NCBI GenBank assembly: GCA_033809415.1
Contig: JAPXLT010000133.1
Span: 1 to 12,050 of the forward strand
Direction of reading: 5' to 3'
Length of the DNA stretch: 12,050 bases
From: JAQVUB01 sp033809415
GTDB lineage: Bacteria > Verrucomicrobiota > Lentisphaeria > Oligosphaerales > Oligosphaeraceae
Part shown: in pieces, positions 7,217-12,050 of the stretch
Layout of the letters: each line of letters starts with the position of its first letter
Position numbering within the stretch: position 1 is the first letter of the stretch
Position numbers and translations under genes: made by a program
Notes under the pieces: generated by a model
The model's input: the letters and a program-made list of their open reading frames with translations, nothing else
Told to the model about the DNA's origin: nothing
Database searches by the model: none

Positions 7217-7287
7217 ACACGGACGGGACACGGACGGGACACGGACGGGACACGGACGGAACACGGACGGAACACGGACGGGACACG
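7217..7287. repeat. 11-base tandem repeat ACACGGACGGG (6 units plus part)
   Basis: Six uninterrupted 11-base units run from 7217 to 7282; units 4 and 5 end in GGA instead of GGG. A partial ACACG follows. It starts directly after the mutarotase TAA and leads without a gap into the CACCCTG array. There are no spacers, so it is not CRISPR. Confidence 0.95.
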
Positions 7288-7329
7288 CCCCCTGCCCCCT
7301 GCACCCTGCACCCTGCACCCTGCACCCTT
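7288..7329. repeat. CACCCTG heptamer array (6 units) reaching into aguA stop
   Basis: Six units run from 7288: CCCCCTG twice, CACCCTG three times, and a last CACCCTT at 7323-7329. The final TTA (7328-7330) is the complement of the TAA stop of the minus-strand deiminase gene, so the array supplies the gene's end. Confidence 0.92.
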
Positions 7330-8389
7330 ATTCCGGTTCCTGCTGGCTGAGACAGTGTAGTGCGCCGCCTTCGAGGACGATATCGAAGCAGTCTATGGGA
7401 ACGATGCTGCGTCCGGGGAATGCAGTTGCGATCAGTTCGAGCGCCTGCGCATCAGTTTTGTCCTGCTGATAGGTTGGCACTAGAACAGCTCCATTGACTA
7501 TCAGGAAATTGGCATAGCTTGCCGGCAGAATCTCCTCGCGCCAGCCCTGTGGGCGGATCGGTTGCGGGCAAGGCAGACGAACGACTTCCAGACGGCTGCC
7601 ATCCGCAAGCCGCATGGCCTTAAGTGCCTTTTCATTCTCTAGCAGCACCTGATAATTCGGCGACAGTGGGTCTTCATCGACAATTGTCAGGACGGCGTCT
7701 TTGCGAAAGAATCGCGTCAAGGTATCGATATGGCCATCGGTATCATCGCCGACCAGACCGCTTTTCAGCCAGAGTACCTGCTCCAGTCCCAGGTATTCGA
7801 TCAAAATCCGTTCTATCTCCGCTTTGTCCATCCCCGGATTGCGATTTTCATTGAGCAGAACCGATTCGGTCGTCAGCAGGGTGCCAGCTCCGTTTACTTC
7901 CAGTGCACCGCCTTCGCAGGTCAGCGGAACTTGAACTATCGGTAGTCCCAGCAGTGCGGCCATGCGCTTCGGAACCGCATTATCCGCATCCCAGGGGCTG
8001 AATTTCCCCCCCCAGGCATTATAATTAAAATCGACAATGGCACGTTCCCCGGACTGCTTCTGGCGTATGAAGATCGGGCCGTGATCCCGGCACCAGGCAT
8101 CATTCGTCGGCAAATCATAAAATCGAACCCTTGTAAAATCTGCGGCAGCTTCCGCCAGAAGCTCTCGGTAATGCGCTTGTGCCTCCGCTTTGCAGATCAG
8201 GCGGACTGTTTCAAAACGCGAAATCGCAGACGCAAAGGCTGCATAGGCCTTTTCCATTGCGGCACGGTTATCCGGCCAGGTCTGCGGATTCAGCGGACAG
8301 GACAAAATGACTGCCTCCTGTTGCTCCCATTCCGCTGGGAAAACATAGCCGGCCATACGCGGACTCTCAGTAAATTCTTTCATATTCAT
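7328..8389 (-). CDS. aguA: Agmatine deiminase family protein
   Basis: The protein (353 residues from the ATG at 8389) belongs to the agmatine deiminase/PPAD family (PF04371) of guanidine-modifying enzymes. The expected reaction is agmatine plus water to N-carbamoylputrescine plus ammonia. Visible signatures are AWCRDHGPIF (98-107), CEGGALEVNG (158-167), GDDTDGHID with the catalytic His (214-222), and C-terminal LEGGALHCLSQQ with nucleophile Cys346. Length is close to the usual ~360. The frame opens with TTG at 8404; ATGs at 8389 and 8383 are both possible. 8389 is preferred because GAAG lies nine bases before it, though homologue starts fit 8383 equally well. The second pathway enzyme, N-carbamoylputrescine amidase, is not in the window. 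An eight-G run (plus-strand C at 8006-8013) lies inside the gene without breaking the frame. Confidence 0.88.
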   Translation of the reverse strand: MNMKEFTESPRMAGYVFPAEWEQQEAVILSCPLNPQTWPDNRAAMEKAYAAFASAISRFETVRLICKAEAQAHYRELLAEAAADFTRVRFYDLPTNDAWCRDHGPIFIRQKQSGERAIVDFNYNAWGGKFSPWDADNAVPKRMAALLGLPIVQVPLTCEGGALEVNGAGTLLTTESVLLNENRNPGMDKAEIERILIEYLGLEQVLWLKSGLVGDDTDGHIDTLTRFFRKDAVLTIVDEDPLSPNYQVLLENEKALKAMRLADGSRLEVVRLPCPQPIRPQGWREEILPASYANFLIVNGAVLVPTYQQDKTDAQALELIATAFPGRSIVPIDCFDIVLEGGALHCLSQQEPE

Positions 8390-8427
8390 TTCAAATCGCT
8401 TCAAATCGCTGTTTTGTATTGTTCATG

Positions 8428-8462
8428 CCGCCTGCACCCTGCACCCTGTCCCCTGCACCCTC
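8428..8462. repeat. CACCCTG heptamer array (5 units)
   Basis: Units start at 8428 (CCGCCTG), 8435, 8442 (both CACCCTG), 8449 (TCCCCTG) and 8456 (CACCCTC). Same unit and strand as at 7288-7329 and 9962-9989. It sits upstream of the deiminase start. Confidence 0.88.
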
Positions 8463-8641
8463 TCCTGCCTCGCACGCGCGATTATGGGTGGTTTGCCCCC
8501 TGGTTGGGTGGGGCTTGGAGGCTGTCTGAACCACGGCGAAAAAATAGTGCTTCAAAAACGATTTTGCAAGCAGAATCATAAGAAGTCATACAGAAACATA
8601 GGGATTCCTAGAAAATCATAGAATTCCTAATCATGAACATC

Positions 8642-8687
8642 CACGTGCCATTCCATCCGTCGAAGCAGCAACCCTACAAAATTTCCG
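8642..8687 (+). repeat. Truncated copy of the 140-base dispersed repeat
   Basis: From CACGTGCCATTCCATCCGTC to CTACAAAATTTCCG this 46-base stretch is almost identical to 8910-8956, then similarity stops at both ends. It represents the middle part of the full element. Confidence 0.85.
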
Positions 8688-8731
8688 TACTACTATCGCC
8701 CAAAATCTTCTTTTTTGTAAAGGATTTTTTA

Positions 8732-8821
8732 ATGGACGATGGACAGGGACAGGAATGGACACGATGGACCGGATGGACAAGAATGGACTGCTGAATGGAC
8801 AATGGACGATGGACGATGGAC
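8732..8821. repeat. ATGGAC hexamer array (10 units)
   Basis: ATGGAC occurs at 8732, 8739, 8755, 8764, 8773, 8783, 8795, 8802, 8809 and 8816, with spacings that are mostly 7 or 9. The last four are 7 bases apart (ATGGACG type). It is the reverse complement of the GTCCAT array at 49-120. Confidence 0.92.
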
Positions 8822-8863
8822 AGAGATTATGTCGCGCCTTCAGGGCTAATTCCCAACATCGCC

Positions 8864-9003
8864 GATCCGACCGATCTGTCGGAGAAAGCAACAGACCAGA
8901 TCACAAATTCACGTGCCATTCCATCCGTCGAAGCAGCAACCCTACAAATTTTCTGCGCTTTCCGTGCTTTCCGTGGATAAAAAATAGGTTATGGGTGCCA
9001 GCC
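8864..9003 (+). repeat. 140-base dispersed repeat, forward full copy
   Basis: Aligns along its full length with the reverse complement of 3270-3409. Both copies contain CCGATCTGT, CGTGCCATTCCATCCG, GCAGCAAC and CCGTGCTTTCCGTGGA at equal spacing apart from one- or two-base gaps. It ends 110 bases before the hydrolase ATG. Confidence 0.85.
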
Positions 9004-9029
9004 TACTCCATGTATGATATTTTTTCCGT

Positions 9030-9063
9030 TTGACTGGAACTGCTTCTTGATATACGGTAATAT
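9030..9063 (+). promoter_or_regulatory. Tentative promoter of the alpha/beta hydrolase gene
   Basis: TTGACT (9030-9035) is a good -35 match (five of six). At 17-base spacing the -10 would be TACGGT (three of six). A better -10-like TAATAT (9058-9063) is too far at 22 bases. The start is 50 bases downstream. Low certainty. Confidence 0.3.
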
Positions 9064-9112
9064 TGCAACGCACGAGAACTAATTTTTGAGTGACTCTTTA
9101 AGGAGACGATTG

Positions 9113-9904
9113 ATGCAATTCGAGGAAATTTCACTGTGGACAAAGCTTGCAAAGGATTCTGTACTCAAGCGTTATCAGCCACCGGACCGTGCTGTCCGCC
9201 CTGCTCTTCTGGTAGTTCCCGGTGGCGGCTATGGGTGTATTTGTGAAGAGACAGAGGGATATCCTATTGCCGAACACTTTGCCGGGCTTGGTTTCCAGGT
9301 ATTTCATTTGAAGTACCGCGTTCACCCGAATCTATATCCTGCGCCGCAGCAAGATTTAGCACGAGCAATCCGCCTGATCCGGCGGCATGCGGACGCCTGG
9401 CAGGTACTCCCCGACCAGCTGGCTATTTGCGGTTTTTCTGCCGGCGGACATCTCTGCGCCTGTGCAGGCACAATTTCCGCAGAACTCCCGACACAGGATG
9501 GCGATCAGCCCGATACCGAATGTGCCCGTCCAAATGCGTTGATTCTTTGTTATCCAGTCATCACCTTCGGACCGTTTGCTCATATTGGCAGCGGGAAAAA
9601 TTTGCTGGGAGAGCGTTTTGATGAATTGGCGAAAACCTTTTCCCTGGAGAATCAGGTAACCCCGAATACTCCGCCGACATTTCTCTGGCATACCATCGAG
9701 GATCAGGCGGTACCATACCAGAACAGCCTGCTATTCGCGGAAGCCATGGTCAAACAAAAGCGCCCCTGCGAAGTGCATCTTTTTCCCAGTGGCCAGCACG
9801 GCATGCAACTGGGGCACGGCAGAAAAGATATCGGATTATGGCCGCAAATGGCCCGAAACTTCCTCATCAGCACCTGCGGATTTTCACTTGACAAAACCGT
9901 ATAA
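9113..9904 (+). CDS. Alpha/beta hydrolase, probable carbohydrate/acyl esterase
   Basis: The 263-residue protein has the layout of small serine esterases annotated as acetyl-xylan-esterase or BD-FAE-like alpha/beta hydrolases. VVPGGGYG (34-41) is the oxyanion-hole loop, with PGGG in place of HGGG. GFSAGGH (107-113) is the nucleophile elbow with Ser109. TIEDQAVP (194-201) provides Asp197 and SGQHGM (226-231) provides His229. No signal peptide is seen, so it is predicted cytoplasmic. The frame opens at 9086, but the ATG at 9113 has AAGGAGA (9100-9106) six bases before, which decides the start. It is a single gene flanked by repeat zones and converges on rsmB. Deacylation of imported acetylated sugars would fit the glycosidase nearby, but the substrate is unknown. 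Confidence 0.85.
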   Translation: MQFEEISLWTKLAKDSVLKRYQPPDRAVRPALLVVPGGGYGCICEETEGYPIAEHFAGLGFQVFHLKYRVHPNLYPAPQQDLARAIRLIRRHADAWQVLPDQLAICGFSAGGHLCACAGTISAELPTQDGDQPDTECARPNALILCYPVITFGPFAHIGSGKNLLGERFDELAKTFSLENQVTPNTPPTFLWHTIEDQAVPYQNSLLFAEAMVKQKRPCEVHLFPSGQHGMQLGHGRKDIGLWPQMARNFLISTCGFSLDKTV

Positions 9905-9923
9905 GCTAGTAACCGAGGAATTA

Positions 9924-9951
9924 TTTTTGAACAACGAAAGGCACGAAAAAA
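9924..9951 (+). repeat. Dispersed AACAACGAAAGGCACGAAAA repeat, copy C
   Basis: ATTTTTGAACAACGAAAGGC followed by ACGAAAAA lies 20 bases after the hydrolase stop codon. It is nearly identical to copy B at 6255-6280. Confidence 0.8.
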
Positions 9952-9961
9952 TAGAAACCTG

Positions 9962-9989
9962 CACCCTGCATCCTGCACCCTGCACCCTA
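9962..9989. repeat. CACCCTG heptamer array (4 units) reaching into rsmB stop
   Basis: Units at 9962, 9969 (CATCCTG), 9976 and 9983 (CACCCTA). The CTA at 9987-9989 is the complement of the TAG stop of rsmB. This is the same arrangement as at the end of the deiminase gene. Confidence 0.88.
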
Positions 9990-11261
9990 TCCCCGTTTGA
10001 TCATTAATGCGGCATATGCTCCGTCGTGCCTTTCATCAGGGAAGAGCTGTTGTTCCTGTTGCAGAGTAAACTCCGGATTTCGCAGCAGGAACTGTGCGGT
10101 TTGCTCGGCATTTTCCTGTGGTTCGATGCTGCATGTGCTGTAGACCAGGCGTCCTCCGGGGCAAAGCAGTTTCCCGCTACTGTCCAGGATTGCCGCTTGC
10201 AATTCCACCAGTTCCTGCAACTTGCTTTTGCTCCAGGTCCATCGCACATCCGGTCGTCTTCGGATGACGCCTGTATTGCTGCAAGGCACGTCCAGCAGCA
10301 AGGCATGCAGGCTGCCTTCCGGCAAATCCGGCTGCAAGGCATCAGCGGCCACGATATTCACATTCGTGTGCCCGGCAAGATTTTCCCGCGCCCGGTCGAG
10401 ACGCGTCGCCGAGCGATCCCGGCAATACAGCATTCCCTGACCGTCGAGAGCCTCCGCAAGCAACAGCGACTTTCCACCGGGAGCACAACACAAATCCGCA
10501 ACCTCTTCGCCAGGCTTCACCGAAAGCAGAGCTGGTGCCAGAAGCGTCGAGGGGTCCTGAATATAAAATTCTCCGGGCACCGATAGAAGTTCGGACAAAT
10601 TGACCGTCATTCCCTCCGCCAGCCGATACAGTGCCTCGTCTGGTGCCCAGGAAAACTCCGGCAGTTTTTCCAGAGCTGCCGGGATTGACCGATTAGCCTT
10701 GCGGCAACGGCGCAAAATAATTTCTGCGGGGCGTTGCCAGAGTTCCGCCCAACGGGCAATGGTTTCTTCCGGCCAGATTTTGCGCCAATGCAAATACAAT
10801 TCCTCAGGCAGTTCCATACGCACGAATGGAGGTGCCTCCGCCAATTCTGCAAACAGTTTTTCCTTGTTTCCCAAGGCAGTGAGGCGTCTCAACAAGGCAT
10901 TGACAAAGCCGGCCTCGACATTCGAGTATCGTTTTTTGACATATCCGGTGGCGGTGTCGACAACTATGGCGTCAGGCAAGCCATCCAGAAAATACAACTC
11001 CGCGAGTGCCCACCAGAGTACACGGCGCAATCGAGGGCGGATTTTGCCTTGGCTATATTTATCCAGCAGGAAGTCAAAGGAGGCACGGCGCCTGCTGATC
11101 GTAAAGAGCAGGTTCTGCAGCAGCGGTCCCTGTCCAGCTGATGACTGTTTGGGCAGAGCACACTCATCATTACTGCACGATAAAGCCAAAATCACACCCG
11201 AAAGCGATTCCATGGCGGACGACTTCGGGCGGACACGAGTACTGCCTGAATTGTTTTGCAT
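9987..11261 (-). CDS. rsmB: 16S rRNA (cytosine-C5) methyltransferase, RsmB/Sun family
   Basis: The 424-residue protein has the two-part RsmB layout: an N-terminal NusB-like helical RNA-binding domain (about 45-130) and a C-terminal Rossmann methyltransferase. SAM-binding motif DLCCAPGGK is at 256-264, DVPCSNTG (324-331) gives Cys327, and YSTCSIEPQEN (374-384) gives the catalytic Cys377. The two cysteines are 50 apart, as in E. coli RsmB (C325/C375, from memory), and length is close to the 429 of E. coli. The expected reaction is m5C967 methylation of 16S rRNA. The ATG at 11261 has no clear ribosome site; an in-frame ATG at 11213 (codon 17) is the alternative. The NusB-like alignment fits the longer form. 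It faces away from the lipoprotein gene across the duplicated leader. Confidence 0.92.
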   Translation of the reverse strand: MQNNSGSTRVRPKSSAMESLSGVILALSCSNDECALPKQSSAGQGPLLQNLLFTISRRRASFDFLLDKYSQGKIRPRLRRVLWWALAELYFLDGLPDAIVVDTATGYVKKRYSNVEAGFVNALLRRLTALGNKEKLFAELAEAPPFVRMELPEELYLHWRKIWPEETIARWAELWQRPAEIILRRCRKANRSIPAALEKLPEFSWAPDEALYRLAEGMTVNLSELLSVPGEFYIQDPSTLLAPALLSVKPGEEVADLCCAPGGKSLLLAEALDGQGMLYCRDRSATRLDRARENLAGHTNVNIVAADALQPDLPEGSLHALLLDVPCSNTGVIRRRPDVRWTWSKSKLQELVELQAAILDSSGKLLCPGGRLVYSTCSIEPQENAEQTAQFLLRNPEFTLQQEQQLFPDERHDGAYAALMIKRG

Positions 11262-11270
11262 GATTTTCAG

Positions 11271-11400
11271 ACTTTATTTCCGTTCTCAAATGAGAGATTA
11301 TAATAAAGAACTCGATTCTGTTTTTCCCGTACCGCTTTCGCGGACGCATCTTAAAATAAACCGCTTTGCCAAAAACACGAATCTGCATCAAGAATCAGAC
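11271..11400 (+). repeat. Promoter/leader duplication, copy 1
   Basis: Matches 11468-11577 in order: CTTTATTT, a palindrome, a TATAAT-like box, GAACTCGATTCT, CCCGTACCGCTT, AAAACACGAATC, ATCAAGAATCAGAC. It has 29 extra bases (11331-11359) bounded by two ACCGCTT words at 11331 and 11360. Confidence 0.85.
11284..11304 (+). promoter_or_regulatory. Palindromic operator candidate next to TATAAT, copy 1
   Basis: TCTCA-AA-TGAGA (11284-11295) is a perfect palindrome, three bases before TATAAT (11299-11304). No consensus -35 is seen at 17 bases, which suits a regulator-dependent promoter. Confidence 0.5.
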
Positions 11401-11409
11401 AGCAGAACA

Positions 11410-11448
11410 ATGAAATTTTCGTACCTTTTCGTGTTTTTTCGTTGTTAA
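11410..11448 (+). pseudogene. 12-codon remnant ORF after leader copy 1
   Basis: ATG at 11410 opens MKFSYLFVFFRC and stops at TAA 11446-11448. It begins about where copy 1 of the leader predicts a start codon, with AAGAA upstream, but runs at once into the inverted CACGAAAA repeat. It may be the stump of a lost duplicate gene, a leader peptide, or chance. Confidence 0.25.
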
Positions 11449-11454
11449 AAATAA
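11416..11454 (-). repeat. Dispersed AACAACGAAA..CACGAAAA repeat, copy D (inverted)
   Basis: On the minus strand this reads TTATTTTTAACAACGAAAAA followed by ACACGAAAAGGTACGAAAA, matching copies B and C with an extra GTACGAAAA unit. It lies between the two leader copies. Confidence 0.78.
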
Positions 11455-11467
11455 TTCAGTTTTCCGG

Positions 11468-11577
11468 CTTTATTTTTCGTTTTCAAGTGAAAGAGATATT
11501 ATAGTAAGGAACTCGATTCTTTTTTCTTTCCCGTACCGCTTTGCTAAAAACCACGAATCAGATCAGGAATCCGACTT
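11468..11577 (+). repeat. Promoter/leader duplication, copy 2
   Basis: The functional-looking copy directly before the lipoprotein ATG. It carries the same word order as copy 1 but lacks the 29-base ACCGCTT-bounded segment, and has a better ribosome site (AGGAA at 11565-11569, eight bases before ATG). Confidence 0.85.
11481..11502 (+). promoter_or_regulatory. Palindromic operator candidate next to TATTAT, copy 2
   Basis: TTTCA-AG-TGAAA (11481-11492) is a perfect palindrome four bases before TATTAT (11497-11502). Relative to copy 1 the second and eleventh bases changed together (C:G to T:A), so pairing is preserved. Confidence 0.5.
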
Positions 11578-12050
11578 ATGAAAAAACTTGCCAATATCCA
11601 TTTGTTGCTCGCTTCCAGTTCTTTTCTCGGCGTTGCAATGCTTTGCAGCTGCGCCAACCTTGGCGTCACTGAACCCGTCCTGGGGGGTGGTGGAGCTGCG
11701 CCGTCGTCATCGAGCTATCATTTAAGCGGGGAGAACCGTTTTTCTTCCGCTCGGGAAACCACTTCGGCGAGACCGGCAGCCGTTGCCCAATATGATGACT
11801 CCAGCCTAGTGCGTGAACTCGCCGCCCTGCGTGCAGATTTCCGGGTTTTGCAGGAAGAGAACCAGAAGCTGAACTCCCGCGTAGAAAATCTCGAACGTGA
11901 AAATCTTGCCAAGGATGCGCAATTGAAAGAATTGCAAAGCCTTCTTTCCGTTCTCGATGGGCAAGTTGCCTCTGCCGACAAGCAATGGAGCGAACGCATG
12001 GAAAACCTGAAGCGGAACATGGATGCCGAACGGGAACAGCGTCGCAAACA
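11578..12050 (+). CDS. Coiled-coil lipoprotein (partial, runs off the window)
   Basis: The first 157 codons are open to the window edge. MKKLANIHLLLASSSFLGVA then MLCSC is a lipoprotein signal peptide: two basic residues, a hydrophobic core, and the lipobox LCSC with Cys25 as the expected lipidated residue. A linker rich in Gly, Ser, Ala and Pro follows (about 36-70). From about residue 78, LVRELAALRADFRVLQEENQ and onward is a leucine-patterned, charged coiled coil (VENLERENLAKDAQLKELQ and ERMENLKRNMDAEREQRRK). It should be anchored in the periplasm, probably in the outer membrane because Ala rather than Asp follows the Cys. Function is not recognised; a C-terminal domain such as a peptidoglycan-binding one could lie beyond the edge. 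Start chosen by AGGAA eight bases before. Confidence 0.8.
   Translation, partial: MKKLANIHLLLASSSFLGVAMLCSCANLGVTEPVLGGGGAAPSSSSYHLSGENRFSSARETTSARPAAVAQYDDSSLVRELAALRADFRVLQEENQKLNSRVENLERENLAKDAQLKELQSLLSVLDGQVASADKQWSERMENLKRNMDAEREQRRK

Larger units (their letters stand above)
8390..9112. other. Second gene-free repeat island
   Basis: About 720 bases between divergently read genes hold no convincing gene. In order: a CACCCTG array, a unique stretch (8463-8640), a truncated copy of the 140-base repeat, an ATGGAC array, a full copy of the 140-base repeat, and about 110 bases likely holding the promoter of the hydrolase gene. Short open frames here are translations of repeats. Confidence 0.8.
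11262..11577. other. Divergent intergenic region with duplicated leader
   Basis: The 316 bases between rsmB and the lipoprotein gene contain two copies of a promoter-plus-leader segment and one inverted CACGAAAA repeat between them. The only open frame of note is a 12-codon one at 11410-11448, starting where the first leader would place its start codon. Confidence 0.75.

Noticed and set aside
7217..7329. CRISPR array
   Set aside because: Units are 7 or 11 bases with no spacers between them and no cas genes nearby.
8006..8013. Eight-base C run inside the deiminase gene as a frameshift or sequencing error
   Set aside because: The frame and the family motifs on both sides are intact, so the gene is read as functional.
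8795..8980. Small protein-coding ORFs in the second repeat island
   Set aside because: Their translations are just the ATGGAC array and the 140-base repeat read through; no ribosome site or domain supports them.
10600..11448. 282-residue open frame on the plus strand
   Set aside because: It is antisense to rsmB, whose motifs are clear, and runs through the leader repeats.

Overview
The window reads as a chromosomal segment of a diderm (Gram-negative type) heterotroph. Compact metabolic genes are separated by unusually repeat-rich spacers. The lipoprotein start at the right end implies an outer membrane. The spacers carry AACAACGAAAGGCACGAAAA-like and CTTTCCGTGCTTTCCGTGG-like dispersed repeats plus short 7-, 9- and 11-base tandem arrays. 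From memory this style suggests the PVC group (Lentisphaerota, Kiritimatiellota or Verrucomicrobiota), but this is an inference and was not tested by a search. No rRNA, tRNA, transposase, phage gene or CRISPR array was seen.

Layout. Positions 1-199: array of GTCCAT hexamers. 200-3240 (+): two-gene unit of a cytoplasmic GH36-type alpha-galactosidase and an AAC(3)-family N-acetyltransferase. 3241-4009: a repeat island without genes, with an inverted copy of a 140-base dispersed repeat, several palindromes, and GTGCGTG/GTGGAC arrays. 4010-6240 (+): lysine 2,3-aminomutase (kamA) overlapping a D-Ala-D-Ala-ligase-like ATP-grasp gene. 6308-7216 (+): hexose-6-phosphate mutarotase (YeaD type). 7217-7329: 11-base and 7-base tandem arrays in the convergent gap. 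7328-8389 (-): agmatine deiminase family enzyme. 8390-9112: second repeat island, with ATGGAC array and the direct-oriented copies of the dispersed repeat. 9113-9904 (+): small alpha/beta hydrolase. 9905-9986: repeats in another convergent gap. 9987-11261 (-): RsmB-type 16S rRNA m5C methyltransferase. 11262-11577: duplicated promoter/leader. 11578-12050 (+): start of a coiled-coil lipoprotein, cut by the window edge.

Functionally, the GH36 enzyme, the mutarotase and the hydrolase fit intracellular handling of galactosides and acylated sugars. The kamA/ATP-grasp pair is the most suggestive unit. All diagnostic KamA residues for lysine are present and the stop/start overlap implies coupled translation, so the plausible product is L-beta-lysine that is then joined to another molecule by the ATP-grasp enzyme. 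That second step is inference. The agmatine deiminase suggests arginine/agmatine to putrescine metabolism nearby.

The strongest unexplained signals are in the spacers: a 140-base element in inverted orientation about 5.6 kb apart, heptamer arrays that supply the stop codon of both minus-strand genes, and a duplicated promoter containing a palindrome with a compensatory base change.
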